Position numbers and translations under genes: made by a program
Notes under the pieces: generated by a model
The model's database searches: none
What the model was told of the DNA's origin: nothing
What the model saw: only the letters and a program-made list of their open reading frames with translations
DNA from: Elgaria multicarinata webbii
Taxonomy: Eukaryota; Chordata; Lepidosauria; Squamata; Anguidae
Direction of reading: 5' to 3'
NCBI RefSeq assembly: GCF_023053635.1
Contig: NC_086180.1
Location: forward strand, 40,848,947-40,912,946
Length of the DNA stretch: 64,000 nucleotides
Shown here: positions 23,839 through 35,038 of the stretch, in pieces
How the letters are laid out: every line of letters starts with the position of its first letter
Numbering within the stretch: the stretch's first letter is position 1

Positions 23839-24310
23839 GGAAATTCCTGCTTGGATCTCAACCTCCCCCAAGGTAATAGCTCTACAGCCTTGGAGGGGAG
23901 GAATTCCCTGCTTCCCATGGCCCTTCAAATATTGCCTAGGGGGTACATGTGTGTTACTAATTGGTTTATTAATGTGTATTATTAATTGGTTTATTGGATT
24001 GTTTTGATCATGTCACTCCCTTGAATTTCTAGGAAGCTGGTGCTCTCTAGATGCCTTTGTCTGTAACTTCCATTATTCCCAGCCAGCATGGTCAATGCAT
24101 CCCAACATTCTCGCAAGCTCGAGAACGTGCAGGCTTTCCCCCAAAATTGTTATTGCATTTGCACTCACATTCAGGATTCCAAATAAGGTTGGCAGAGGAA
24201 TCCACCACGGATTGAAATGAGTTTGCATTTCTATGAATCCGACCTGCGGATTACACAGCGGACTGGCTTTCTCTGAGTTACATGGATTCTGCAGACTTGT
24301 GGTTCATTGG
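23839..24310. other. Unassigned sequence
   Basis: No recognised repeat or exon. Confidence 0.35.
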
Positions 24311-24644
24311 GGGGATTCTACACGTAGTACTGAGGGCGCTTCCATGCGCCCCCAGTGCGGCCCCAAAGCAATCGTGTAACTTGCCTGGAGATGAGACAAG
24401 GAAGAGGCGTCCTTGCCGCCGCCGCCACCCACCTACTTCCTCGCCGGCCGGGACGGAGAGCTCGGTGGAAGAAGGCGGCCTTCTTCTGCCGAGCTCTCCG
24501 ACCCGCCTGGGTCGGAGGTAGGTGGGTGGCAGCGGTGGCAAGGACGCCTCTTCCTCGTCTCTTCTCCAGGCAAGTTACACGATCACTTTGGGGCCGCACT
24601 GGGGGCGCATGGAAGCGCCCTCAGTACGACTTGTGGAATCCCCC
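24311..24644. mobile_element. 334-bp GC-rich hairpin element
   Basis: Inverted arms run from GGGGATTCTACACGTAGTAC through TGAGGGCGCTTCCATGCGCC inward, with a further GC-rich inner hairpin around TCTTCTGCCGAGCTCTCCGA near 24490. TGG lies on both sides, but G runs make the boundary uncertain by one or two bases. The subterminal region is shared with 36969-37648 and 61785-61970. The 131- and 102-codon frames here are not genes. Confidence 0.8.
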
Positions 24645-24906
24645 TGGATGTTTTTTTAATGGAATTTGTGGACAGGGATTTATGGAAATGTGCAATTGTG
24701 CTAAGTGTGCATTTGCACTAACTGCACATTTGTGCTATGTGCAGTTGTAAAAGTGTTCACTAGCAGAAATGTGCATTTGCAAACAAGTATAACATTCTTG
24801 TACATCTTCCCCCCCTTCTCAAAAAAATGCACACATCCACTTCTATCAAATCAGCAAACTATAGAATGAATCTGTGAAACACGGACAGAATGGGTTTATC
24901 AAAATC
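24645..24906. other. Unclassified low-complexity repeat
   Basis: Dense TGTGCATTTGCAC/GTGCAATTGTG-type words resembling 15270-15560 and 25410-25520. It may be part of an old repeat. Confidence 0.3.
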
Positions 24907-25363
24907 CCTATGTTCCTAGTAAGGATGTCAGAGGAATCTAATATTGGGGTGGAGCTCGGTGAGTTTTCCTCAGCTCGGCTCCCCGGATGCCAGCTCACAG
25001 ATTCCTGAGATGGCTTGACTCAGTGTGCACCGAGTCGGACAAGCTCATGGAGTCCCACCTCTTCTTCTCTGTGTGTGCAAATTGAAATTTACAGAAGGCG
25101 TGATTTGTGCAAATTCGTGGGCGTAAATAGTGGAGAGGAGATTCGTCAACTTAACACTCTTTCTGAGTTTAAGACAGCCATAAAGACTAATGTCTTCTGG
25201 CAAGCCTACCCAGATGAATTTTAAACCTAAGAATTTTAAGATGTCCTGATGGTTATTTTAATATTGTATTGATTTATACACTCTTTTAATTAATTTTATG
25301 TGTTTGATTTATATTGTATTGTTGTACTAATATTGTTCCACCCCTCGATCCAAAGGGTAAGAA

Positions 25364-25405
<42 letters not shown>

Positions 25406-25670
25406 CATGGTTGTTTACACCTGCAATTTTGCACAAATTGCACTATTTACAGCTGTGAATTGTGCACAAATCGCCATTTCAGTAAATATTCCCACTTGTG
25501 ATTTTGCACAAAATCATGGCTTATGGATTAAAAAAAAAAGTTGTGAGCACTTGCTGGGTGCCCGTGCAGTACCTGGCAACTCACCCCACACATCCACCGG
25601 GTTGAGCAACCTGCAGGAGTCCGGTGAGAGAGTGCAAACAGGACACAGGGGAGTTCAGCCATCCCTATTT
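24907..25670. mobile_element. Possible DNA transposon split by LINE tail
   Basis: Left end near TAAGGATGTCAGAGG and right end GTTCAGCCATCCCTA (complement TAGGGATGGCTGAAC) look like diverged TAGGGATG-type inverted repeats. A LINE tail (25140-25405) interrupts it. I see no target duplication, so the boundaries are tentative. Confidence 0.4.
25140..25405 (+). mobile_element. L2-like LINE 3' tail with (TTA)n
   Basis: Starts in the last RT codons (TTTAAGACAGCCATAAAGAC, TCTTCTGGCAAGCCTACCCA), then a T-rich 3' UTR, a CCACCCCTCGATCCAAAGGG motif, and a tail of about 14 TTA/ATT units. It is a different LINE subfamily from the 47.5-kb copy. Confidence 0.7.
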
Positions 25671-25840
25671 GTGAGCAGGTGATTTTTAGCACTTTTTCAA
25701 ATGTGAATGAAAATCTTATACTTCTCTAGTCACAGTAGCCCAGTGTTGTCTCCTCTGTACTGCAAAGGACATCACTAGTTCATTGAACCTCAGTGTTTTC
25801 CTGTGGTCCCCACCTGTTTAGACTTCTAACAACTCATTTA

Positions 25841-25932
25841 CAGTGCAATACTTTGCAAGTCTACTCAAAAGTAAGTCCAATTGAATTCAATGGACCTTAT
25901 TCCCAGGTAAATGGCTATATAAGATTGCAGCC
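25841..25932. mobile_element. 92-bp palindromic MITE with TTA duplication
   Basis: Ends CAGTGCAATACTTTGCAAG and TATAAGATTGCAGCC around AATTGAATTCAATGG, flanked by TTA at 25838-25840 and 25933-25935. It is the shortest complete copy of the GCAATCCTAT family in this window. Confidence 0.8.
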
Positions 25933-25935
25933 TTA

Positions 25936-26517
25936 ATGTAGATATTATGGAAAATTGAGGGGGGAAATCACCTCAGTGTGCGATAAAATAGTTGTGTCAA
26001 CAGGGAATCATATAAAATTTAAAATAATGGCTCTAGATTAAATTTGCACACTGTGCAGAGTCAGCAGAAAAAGCTATGCTAAAGAAAACTCACTCCTACA
26101 TTCAAAATTGGGACCTATGTGATGCAGCATTGAGGCAATTCCTCGGAAGAGCAAATTTCACCCTACAGGAACACCAAATTGAATCCCAATTTAGCTACCA
26201 GAAGCTACTTTCAGAGAAAGTAAAAGGGGTATAATCAAGAAATAGGTAGGATGGCTGCACAGGCCATAACTTTTAGGGAATAATGGGAGATTGAGGGCAA
26301 CTAATCTGGCTTCTCCCATTAACAGTAACCTGAGGAGGGAGGGAATCAAATTTTATCTTGAAAGAAATATATGGTCTCTAAAAATAAAACCTGCATGAAG
26401 CAGTGCTCATCAAGATACAAAGCTCAAACAGGCCCATTCTTACATGATTTTTTTGATTTGGTATGGTCCTTCTACAGGAATTTTGTACCCTCTGTGTTTC
26501 ACTTTTTTTTGTTTTGT
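25936..26517. other. Unassigned sequence
   Basis: No recognised repeat or exon. Confidence 0.35.
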
Positions 26518-26685
26518 TCTCAAGCAGAGTTTATACTATTGTAATGCATTGTACATGGTGCTGCCCTTGAAAATGGTGTGGAAACTATAGCTAGATCAGA
26601 AAGCTGCCACTCATTTGGAATTGCTCTAGGGTTAATGCAGTTACATTGTCTACCAATGTCTTTCCAGGACTAATTCAAGGTGCAT
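26518..26685 (+). mobile_element. L2-like LINE internal fragment
   Basis: Matches the LINE region coding DYCN-LYVGLPLK (TATTGTAATGCATTGTACAT, GGTGCTGCCCTTGAAAATGG). It is heavily decayed and breaks off at the adjoining SINE-like repeat. Confidence 0.6.
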
Positions 26686-26689
26686 GCTG

Positions 26690-26805
26690 GGATGCCTCTG
26701 AATACCAGTTGCTGGGGAACAACAGCTATTCTCCTTGTGCCTTGCTTGTGGAGTGACTGGCTGCAACAATGGCTGCTTGAATACTTCCCTGCCTAGATCC
26801 AAACT
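26690..26805 (+). mobile_element. SINE-like repeat fragment
   Basis: GATGCCTCTGAATACCAGTT, GCTGGGGAACAACAGC and CCTTGCTTGTGGAGTG match the complement of the family at 53115-53460. It sits beside or in the LINE fragment. Confidence 0.55.
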
Positions 26806-26817
26806 ACACATCACTTA

Positions 26818-26870
<53 letters not shown>
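26818..26870. repeat. (ATT)n microsatellite
   Basis: About 17 ATT units. The poly-Tyr frame across it is an artefact. Confidence 0.92.
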
Positions 26871-26871
<1 letters not shown>

Positions 26872-27889
26872 TAGAGAAAGTATATCTAAAAGTGTATCCA
26901 GCCTTTGTAAACCAACCAGAGAGCTTCGGCTATAACATTATTAACAGGATTGCTGCACACTGAGAAGGGAATATTAAAGCTTTCGCCCCACCATCTTCTC
27001 CCAAAACTCTTCCCTGGGGGAGGGGGCGGTTAAAAAAGAAAGAAAGTTTGTATTGGCATCAATGGAGTGGGGGAATTCAAGTGGGAAATGGTGGGTGAAG
27101 TTTAATCCTCCCCTCCCGGTGTGCAGTGGTCCAAATGTGAATTGGAGCTATCCACACTTACTCTAGAGTAAAGAAAAAGGCAAAGAAAAGAAAAAAACTC
27201 AGCAGCACACTGTGCAATTAATGTAACAGTTTTGGCCCCAACAGACACCACGTTGAGGTATCCTAGGCAGACTGATAGTTCCAGTCACTCCCACAGCTGC
27301 TGCTTGGATGGACAGTGGGCAGATTCTGAAAAACACTGGAGAGCTGGAAGTATCTGAAGCGAAGGCTGGTCAAGGGGGCAGGGATGGATAGGGCAGTTAC
27401 TGAGGAAGACTCTTATTACTTCAGCTGTGGGGGTGGGGTGGGGTTGCTTTAGACAACTGAGCATGCCCAGTCAGGTGGAAACTATTAAGAGATTCCAGAC
27501 AGAGACAGGAGGAGGAGCAGGGATTGTCCCACTCAGACTTACATCTTGAAGTTCATCTGACCAGGTGATGCATTAGATTTTTCCCCCGGATAGAAACCCC
27601 ACTTTCCTGCCCATCTGGGGATTTCTCTTCTAAACACTGCTGCTGTGTAATTCCTCAGCAAGGAATATAGAGACAGAAAATAGTTGCTTCTTTGATGCGT
27701 CTTTTCTTCTTAGCTGAGAAGTTGAATGAAGCAACTTCTGCTCTCAGTATTATGTGCATTCATCCTGCTTCAAGGTTGCTTCACGCTTTAACCAGCACAG
27801 TTAAAGCCAGTGAATAAACTGTGAAGAAGCTGAGCATTGTCAGAACTCTGCTGATTTATGTCCCCACCACAGCTGGGGTATTTCAGATG
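26871..27889. other. Unassigned sequence
   Basis: About 1 kb without recognised elements. Confidence 0.35.
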
Positions 27890-28015
27890 CCAAGAGGTGG
27901 TTCATTTCACTAAGAGTCCTTACTATATGTGGGATCAGGCTTCTGCTTTGCCACTGTGGAAAACATGACGCTGGGCTTGAAAGGCCTTTGGTCTGATCCA
28001 ACAGAACTCTTTGGC
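27890..28015 (+). mobile_element. SINE-like repeat tail
   Basis: GCCACTGTGGAAAACATGAC, GCTGGGCTTGAAAGGCCTTT and GGTCTGATCCAACAGAACTC match the tail of the family seen at 20890 and 53115. Confidence 0.55.
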
Positions 28016-28024
28016 TGAGTTTAG

Positions 28025-28165
28025 ACAACACAATACCCAATGCTGGGTTAATAATCAACTCAGTAATTGTTTATCTATGGGGTACTCTCCACACAACATG
28101 ATAATACTCAACCGTAGTGTGGATTATGATCACTGTTGAGTTGACTATTAGACCACGCAGAGTTG
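28025..28165. mobile_element. Possible hairpin MITE
   Basis: TTTAGACAACACAATACCC at the left and inner arms TAATCAACTCAGTAATTG against CACTGTTGAGTTGACTATTA. The ends resemble the CTAGAC class, but no target duplication is visible. Confidence 0.4.
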
Positions 28166-28496
28166 ACTCCCTTATTCCCCCCTATTATCCCCCTCAGTCC
28201 TCCCACTATGTACACTATTGTGGGCCACTTTTGCCATCCTATAGCATGAGGTTGTAGAACCTGGTCATGTTCTTAAGCAACCACCTCAAACAACCGCCCT
28301 TAGTACCAGGACTGAATCTCATTCAAAGTACAGGGAGTTGAGTTTATGAGTCCAAATTTGCAGTGGGGTGTTGGTGAGTAAGAAGACAAAGTATCTGCCT
28401 TTTTTGTAATTTCAGATGTTGGGATGTGATTTTTGTGATTTTTATTTTTTGAGGTGGTGTCATACTGGAGCTCTTTAAATTCTCTATTTGTTAAGT

Positions 28497-28605
28497 AGGT
28501 GCCATTTTAGATTTCACTGAATTTCCAGTTCTGAGGTACATTTGAGCCAAAATAGCAGTTCTTCCTTGCAATAGGGAATTCAGGGAAATTCAAAATGGTC
28601 ACCAG
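28497..28605. repeat. Imperfect inverted repeat
   Basis: AGGTGCCATTTTAGATTTCA (left) pairs with the complement of AATTCAAAATGGTCACC (right) with several mismatches. It could be an old MITE. Confidence 0.45.
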
Positions 28606-28659
28606 CCTGACAGAGCTTTGAAGAGCTTTAGTTTGTTCATCCTGTAAAAATTGCTTAAT

Positions 28660-28854
28660 TTACACATGCCTCAATCACTTACAGATTAGATTACTCTAAT
28701 GCACTCTACATGGGGCTGCCCTTGAAGAGTGTCTAAAAAGTGTCTAAAAAGTGCAATTAGTGCAAATTGCAGAGGCCAGAATGCTTTCTGGTGCTTGCTA
28801 TTTGGATATTACACTGATCCTGATGCATTTGCCCACTTTCCAGTTTGTTTCTGG
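28660..28854 (+). mobile_element. L2-like LINE fragment, left of insertion
   Basis: TAGATTACTCTAATGCACTC, TACATGGGGCTGCCCTTGAA (the DYCN...YMGLPL region) onward to CCAGTTTGTTTCTGG. Sequence resumes at 29446 (TCCTGGTTATTATCAGCTAT), so the 588-bp element at 28855 interrupts one LINE. A 13-bp tandem duplication (GTGTCTAAAAA) lies near 28725-28750. Confidence 0.65.
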
Positions 28855-29442
28855 GGCCCCGTCTATACAACAGGACTGCTCCTCATTAAATATAAACCAG
28901 AATTTTCCTTGATTTGAATGTAGGTAAAGAGCGTCACACTGCAGCAGCAACAGCGATTTATTTTCTGATTTTTTTTAGAGTGCAGTTAGAAACGCGCACA
29001 TACACAAATACTCATATACGATGGTACAATGCTACAGAGGACAGATGATGGAAGCTATAAATTTTATATACGGAGCTCCGCAGATTTATATAACAGACAA
29101 ACCAGGAGATGGGGTGGGAGGAATGAGGCAGCAGAATCAGAGAATTCAAACTACAAAGCGTGCACGAATTAACGAGGCAGCCGATAGGTGGGAAATCAGC
29201 CAATCACATTGTTCTACCCTCAAAGCTCCACCCACATGTCAAAATGTGATTTAACTTCCCCAAAGACACATAACCATAATGCAGTGCAAATTCGGACGTG
29301 ATCGAAAAGTCGCGGTAAATGCGAATATGTGCATTATCGTGTTAAAAACCTGGCGCTACAGCGAATGGATGGCTGTGTCATGTATTCTGAAACGCAAATA
29401 TACGCATTTAGGACAGGGTAAACAAGCCATATAGACAAGTCC
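28855..29442. mobile_element. 588-bp DNA element with TGG duplication, unclassified
   Basis: Inserted in a LINE. Ends GGCCCCGTCTATACAACAG and, complemented, GGACTTGTCTATATGGC. TGG flanks it at 28852-28854 and 29443-29445. Unlike the neighbouring MITEs it is not one long hairpin. It has a CpG-bearing right third (GTGATCGAAAAGTCGCGG, AACCTGGCGCTACAGCGAA), a stem around 29276-29342 (ATAATGCA...TGCATTAT), a CAGCCAATCACA motif at about 29199 and a TATAAATTTTATATAC stretch. No transposase frame. High CpG retention suggests youth. Confidence 0.7.
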
Positions 29443-29445
29443 TGG

Positions 29446-29760
29446 GTCCTGGTTATTATCAGCTATAAACCCCTAAACTGCAGGGGGCTAGGATATCTGA
29501 AGTACCTCCACCAATATGAACCTCCTTCCAAGTTGAGGTCATGTGCCCTGTGTTCCAATACTTGACATATTTTTTTGTTCGAAGAGTGAGATAAAATTTC
29601 TTCAAATAAATGACTAATAAATACATAATTTTGGAAGATTGTTCATTCCCTTTTGATTCCACTTTTAAAGAGTTTGTTGCTCTCTGTTTTTAATATATTA
29701 ACATATATTTTTATGTCTGTAAACCACCAATGGGACCCTTTTGAAGGCCAATCTTGCAGT
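29446..29760 (+). mobile_element. L2-like LINE fragment, right of insertion
   Basis: Continues the LINE at 28660: CTATAAACCCCTAAACTGCA, GGGGGCTAGGATATCTGAAG, CACCAATATGAACCTCCTTC, then a decayed T-rich 3' UTR with GTAAACCACCAATGGGACCC. Confidence 0.65.
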
Positions 29761-30484
29761 GTACAGGATATTCTAGAAGGACACTCTTCGTAAAATGAGA
29801 TCTTGGATCATAAAAATACAATCTCAAATCCAGAGCTCAGCTGACATCGTGTCCTGTTGTAATTTGGAGAAAGTCTCAAGAGAATCTAGCATAAAACAGA
29901 ACATGAACCAAGGTTCTTAGAATGTCAGCACATTTGTAATCACAATTTAAGTGTCTCCTGTAAATTGAGCCTTGTCCTCTGTGGCTAGAAGGTAGGGAAT
30001 GAAAGCATGTTGTTAGACAATTCATGATTCACACAGGACAAAACATATTCACTAATGCGTTTAGGTGTGCGGAGGGAAATAGAAATTTCTCACATATGAG
30101 TCTCGTCTTTGATGCTTCCATTTCCAAGCTAAGTCATAGTGTCACAGTTTTCTTAGATTGTATTTTTTTAATATTTGAGGCAGTGAACTGACAGCCAGTG
30201 AGAATGAGTCCTCTTTGTACCCTCAAAATAGATGTAGTATAGGAAGCAGCTGTTATATGATTAGATTTTATACGTTTTCATATGTTATAAATTGATTCTC
30301 ATCCCAACCAAGCAGCAGCTTTCAGCCATGGTCTTGAGGTACCGTATTGACAGGAAATAAGACACTCTGTTGTCACTTCTCACAAAAGAACCAACAAGGT
30401 GTTTGTTTCAAAGGAAGCACTTCACTTTGTGAAAGCAAGGGAAGAAGTCCATTTTGTAAAAAATAATAATGAGGAGAGCAATCC
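29761..30484. other. Unassigned sequence
   Basis: No recognised element or exon. Confidence 0.35.
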
Positions 30485-30625
30485 AGTGGCTCCAATGCCA
30501 GTAGGGTAGTGAATCCGATCCAGGTTTCAGTCAGAACCAGTCAGAATTCTTAAAGAGCATAAGAGTTCTGTTTTTGACTATAACCCGGAGTGGATTCACT
30601 GTCACACTGTCATCGGAGCCACCGA
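30485..30625. mobile_element. Hairpin element, possible MITE
   Basis: Arms 30487-30518 and 30591-30622 pair: GTGGCTCCAATGCC against the complement of GTCATCGGAGCCAC, and TAGTGAATCC against GGATTCACTG. The loop has weaker pairing. No target duplication assigned. Confidence 0.55.
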
Positions 30626-31029
30626 CCTCCACAACCTGTGGCCTTTAGATAGAGCCAGAGACACCAAAGGATGCTCCAGATCACCTCCTCCATCCTCATA
30701 CCCAAGCTACAAGAACAAAGGAGGAGATCAGATCAGAATCTTCCCTTCTCCAACTCTTATCCCCCTTGCAGCCACTGCAGAAGCCAGCAAGGTTCTATTA
30801 CAACTCTGTGCAAGAGAAGTTGAAGAGGAGGTCATGCTGGTGGGTGGGGTGGAGAGCAGAAGAGAGAGGCCAGTTTGCACAATGTCCTATAGCCTCAGCA
30901 GACCCCTCAACGTCCACTGAAAGGTAAATCAGTTAGATAAGCCCTGAAGCCCTTCTTGCTGTTTTTAACTAGGGCTGTCCTCCGCTTCACTTCAGAGCAT
31001 AGAAGTGATAGCAAAGTGGCCTGATTCGC
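30626..31029. other. Unassigned sequence
   Basis: No recognised repeat. The 173-codon minus frame that starts here runs into the GC-rich hairpin downstream and is not accepted as coding. Confidence 0.35.
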
Positions 31030-31460
31030 CTCTGGAAAAGGCGGAGGAGAAGTGAGTTGGGGGGGATGCGAATCGAGGCGAAGAGGATCACCTCGATCCG
31101 GAGCTCCGAATGCAGGTAAGTGGGGGGGGGGGAGCGAGATCTGGCTCAGCTGCTGGCGTCGCATGGACGGTGATGGCGCCAGGTAAGCCAACCCCCCCTT
31201 ACCTGTGTCCATCATCGCGGGCTTCAATTGAGGCCCCGGTTGAAGCCAGAAGTGAAGGTCGAGGCCACTTCCGGCTTCAAGCCGGGGCCTCAATTGAAGT
31301 CCGTGATGATGGACACAGGTAAGAGGGTGGGGTGGGGTGGGTTGGCTTACCTGGTGCCAGCACCGGCGCCATCCATGCGGCGCCGGCAGCTGAGCCGGAT
31401 CTCGCTCCGTGGAGCGGGGGACGGTCAAATCGGCCCAAAGTGGCAGGGCACAACATGGGC
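31030..31460. mobile_element. GC-rich hairpin element
   Basis: Two arms of roughly 130-150 bp converge near 31245: CTTCAATTGAGGCCCCGG pairs with CCGGGGCCTCAATTGAAG, TACCTGTGTCCATCAT with ATGATGGACACAGGTA, and GGTAAGCCAACCCCCC with GGGTGGGTTGGCTTACC. The outer parts are asymmetric, so the exact ends are uncertain. Frames of 70-173 codons here are artefacts of paired GC-rich arms. Confidence 0.7.
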
Positions 31461-32195
31461 AGAGGGCTCCAGACTCAGAGCCATGTGACTATCAGGTGCA
31501 CATCCCATCGATTTGCACCCTAAATATTCAAACTCTTTCATTTTAAAAGCAATTTGGACTTATTTTATTTCAAAAATAATGAAAGGAGGATAAAACTGTG
31601 AGTCCCCTGATAAAAAATGAAGTAATGATAGTATCCTTTAGAACTGCCAAATTCCTTGTCAATGCTCTACAAATACATGCCACAAAGTCAAAAGCTGTAT
31701 GAAAAACTAATCAACGCTTAACGGTTTGTTGGTGTAGTTTTAAATTGTATAGTGTTTTATTCTGTGTTTGTGTATAATGGCAATTTGCTAAGACACAATA
31801 AAGAACTTCTTTAGGAAATTTGGGGAGCTCTGGCCTATTTATCATAATTTCTCCGTCCTGCTTTATGAAGACATAGACCTGGGGAATTGGCAGGGGGTGG
31901 GGGAAATTATTCTTCAGATGGGTCTCCTGGGAAATGTCTTCATGGCACAGAGTTGGCACCGCAGTCACCCTAAACCCTGCGGTTTCGCTCCTGCGAGGTG
32001 GTGTCGGGTAATCCCTATATAAAGACAGGAATGCGGGGTTTCCGGTGGTCATCTGGGTACTGGAGCTGCCTCCCTCTTCCTGGGTTCTGGTGACCAATAT
32101 GCCAAGACCACCACCCAGATCGGCCTTGGAGCAAGGCCAGATGGTGGAAGAGCTGGGCTGACTTCACTTCAGGTAAATCCCTGACTTTTTATCAT
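31461..32195. other. Unassigned sequence
   Basis: A 128-codon minus frame (31711-32097) has no recognised domain. It overlaps the start of a possible MITE, and I do not call it a gene. Confidence 0.35.
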
Positions 32196-32302
32196 GCAGC
32201 TTAATGGAAAAGCCCCGTGGTGGCTGTGAATCTGCAGCGGCATCACATAATTGATGCCAGTTCACAGCCACCATGGGGCTTTGAGCGTGTATAGACAGCC
32301 CC
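32196..32302. mobile_element. Hairpin element, possible MITE right half
   Basis: AAGCCCCGTGGTGGCTGTGA pairs with TCACAGCCACCATGGGGCTT around GCATCACATAATTGATGC. The right end GTGTATAGACAGCCCC resembles the GGGGC-GTCTATAC terminus at 28855. The left terminus is not found. Confidence 0.55.
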
Positions 32303-33201
32303 CTGTGTTCAATCCCTCACGATGGTGAGATATCTCGTCTGAGCACTGTTTATTAAGTTACATCTTACTTTGTCTGGCTATGGATTTATCTGTCTTTTAA
32401 CAATTACGATTCTAGCTCATAAAAATGGGAAATTCTGTTATCCTTGTAATTTTTGCATAACTTTTAAAATGCTGTAATTAAAATAAACTCAACTTAATTA
32501 GGGAGAAGGATCACATTTCAGGCTCCCTGGTCTCACCATGAAGTAGACTTCTTGCTACCACTGTATTCATGACATTCATTATTCATACAAATTAATATCC
32601 TGCCTGTGCTACGCCAGAGTCCCATTATGCACAGTGAGTCTGCTTACATTGCTCCTAGTAAACAATACCTTATTGTGGAGTTGCACCAAGATGCTTGTAA
32701 ATATTTACTGCCCCTTTGTACTTGAACTGCTCAATAGTGAATGCAGTGGAAGGTGTCTGTTTCTGGTTTTCCCTCTCCAGATTTTCATACAAGCCACTGC
32801 ATATATAATGATTATCAAGTAGTGCTAAACAATTTAAAGCCTTCTCCCCATAGATTTTTTTTAATGTTGCCTACAATATAAACATAATGAAGGTAATGTG
32901 TAATGGGCAATGAAAGTTCTGCTTTATGAGCAATAACAAAAACAGGAATTCTGAAGTGGGGGGAAAGGCAATGCAATAATATTTTGAGGGCCACACAAAT
33001 TACTACCTCCAGTGTTTTGTGAGAAGTACATGTGGCACTAAAGGAAGACTCATGTGCTGTACACACTACGAACTGCTAGAACAGTTAGAGATTCAATAGT
33101 TTTTTAAAAAACCTGCTGATTTAAGAGAAGAGTTATGGCAACCTCAAGTTTGTTCAAATTCCACAAAACAACCATGAATAGGGAATAACGAGCACATGAT
33201 C
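32303..33201. other. Unique AT-rich stretch, possible conserved noncoding DNA
   Basis: No repeat recognised. 32340-32560 has a mixed AT-rich texture with words such as CTGTAATTAAAATAAACTC and no simple repeats. Conservation is a guess. Confidence 0.2.
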
Positions 33202-33283
33202 AGTGTATGTCTCGTGTTGGTGGGACATGGGGGAAAGGCTCCTCCAACAGACCTCAAATCTCAGGCAGGCATATATAGGGAGA
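33202..33283 (-). repeat. 82-bp copy of LINE segment at 35405
   Basis: Matches 35405-35486 in 81 of 82 positions, starting AGTGTATGTCTCGTGTTGG and ending ATATATAGGGAGA, but with unrelated flanks. It is a minus-strand internal LINE piece without its neighbours. Confidence 0.8.
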
Positions 33284-33389
33284 TACAAAGCCATGTATCT
33301 CCTAGTTATGCTGCAACACTTCTAGGGTGGTAGGGTTGAATGAGAAATTAAACTTTGAGGTTATTCAACTTGCTGTTATTTACTTTAGG

Positions 33390-33485
33390 GCACACCTCCC
33401 CAACATGATGCACTGCAGATGTGTTCGACAGCCGTGCTAGCTGAGGATGATAGGAGTTGTGGTCCAACACATCTAGAGAGCACTG
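33390..33485. mobile_element. Old palindromic repeat
   Basis: GATGCACTGCAGATGTGTT on the left pairs with AACACATCTAGAGAGCACT on the right, with GCTAGCTGAGGATGATAGGAG between. It resembles a widespread reptile MITE-like repeat containing CAACTCCCATCATC, but is decayed. Confidence 0.5.
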
Positions 33486-33576
33486 AATTGCTCTCTAGAG
33501 AGCTGTTTTGGTAATGATCCCACTGAAATTGCTAAATAAAATTGTCATTTTTTAAAACACACACACATAAAACTTA

Positions 33577-33688
33577 AGCTGCAATCCCATACATGTTTAG
33601 ACTGAAAAAAGTCCTACAACTCCCAGCATTATCTGGCCAGCATTACTTTTCTCATGCATATAATTCCAACATGCATAGAATTGTACCC
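33577..33688. mobile_element. 112-bp palindromic MITE with TTA duplication
   Basis: Starts AGCTGCAATCCCATACATG, ends ATGCATAGAATTGTACCC, flanked by TTA (33574-33576 and 33689-33691). The centre carries CCTACAACTCCCAGCAT as in the copy at 21107. Confidence 0.8.
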
Positions 33689-33691
33689 TTA

Positions 33692-34814
33692 ATGTATTTT
33701 GTACAATTTTCTAGGCAGATTTTGGATTTCAGGCTTCATAAGGCAATAAAGGACCAAGAAAATATGGGTCATCTTTGCTTATCCCCAGGCACTCCAACCT
33801 CCCTATCTGGATTTGGCCCTGCAAGATCAAGCAAAAATCTGGGTGCATGTAGGGTAATCTACAAGCAAGCACAATTTCTGACATACATCAGCACTGATCA
33901 CAGGGCAAATCAGTTAAGGCATCAGATTTAGTTTCCAATTTCCTGGCTTTGTGGAAATTAAGCCAACCTGAGATAGACTTAGTTCTCGTATTTTAACTCC
34001 TTGAATATAATATACGGTTGTTTCTCCATGCTTGAATAATGCTTTCAAGCCATTTATGTTAATAAACAGAAGGAGGAGGAGGAGGAGATTTCAAACGGGT
34101 TTTAAATATTACAAACAACAGATAAAATACCTAGAAGATAAGCGAGTTCTGTTTAATATATACCTTTTGCTGCCATTTGTATGTTTCAGGTTGGCAGGCA
34201 TTGCTGCCATTTTATTAGATTGTAAAGCATATCTGTCAGCATTTTTAGTGATAAACTTCCTTGCTTGCTTCCCTTCTTTGATTTGGAACTGTTTTTTGTG
34301 ATCGGAGTCTGAGTTGCTTCACGTTCTCTCAGCTGTGTAATAGGAAAACATGCCAATTAAATCCATGTTTTGTTTTGTTTTATTAAATCGATAAGATTAT
34401 GATTTGGAGTAAAGAGACGCACTATTGCATGTGAAGTAAGTTGGGAAAATCTGGAAATGTAGAAGACTAAAGAGAGGGGGGAGCCCTATAAAGCTTCAAA
34501 ACACTTGCAGCGTGCCACTTATCGCACACTGTGACAGTGATAAATTCCCTCAGTGAATCTCAGGTGCCCTGTTGTTATCTTTAACTGTCTTCTGGCTTGT
34601 CAATCTTCTGGTTTCAGATGGTATCAGTCATTCACACAGGCGAAACCTTGCTTAGAGGGACTTATGCTCTGTGCTGGTAATAGGTGCTTTATCTTCCACA
34701 GGATTATTTGCACACTGTCCATGTGGATTTTTACAAAAGAAGCATCCTTGATTATCTGACCATTTATCTTGTTGGAGACTGAATTACCAGATGAGGGTGG
34801 GTTGTTTTTTTCTT
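33692..34814. other. Unassigned sequence
   Basis: No recognised transposon or exon. Short GGA-repeat near 34070. Confidence 0.35.
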
Positions 34815-34872
34815 TTCTTCTTCTTCTTCTTCTTCTTCTTCTTCTTCTTCTTCTTCTTCTTCTTCTTCTTCA
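34815..34872. repeat. (TTC)n microsatellite
   Basis: About 19 TTC units, a polypurine/polypyrimidine mirror tract able in principle to form triplex DNA. Poly-Lys frames across it are artefacts. Confidence 0.93.
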
Positions 34873-35038
34873 GAGCTGGCTCTTTTCCTTTGGCTTTCAT
34901 CAGAGGGTAATCGTCTGCAGTGTTTTGGATTTCTAAAAATGGAGGATGGGCATAGGGGAGAAAGCTTCGTATTTCACATGAATGAAGTGTCAGTAATTCT
35001 GTATAATAGGTGATAATGAAAAAATGGCTGGTTACTGT

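Noticed and set aside
31711-32097. 128-codon minus frame as an exon
   Set aside because: No recognisable domain, no clear splice context, and it overlaps repeat-derived sequence.
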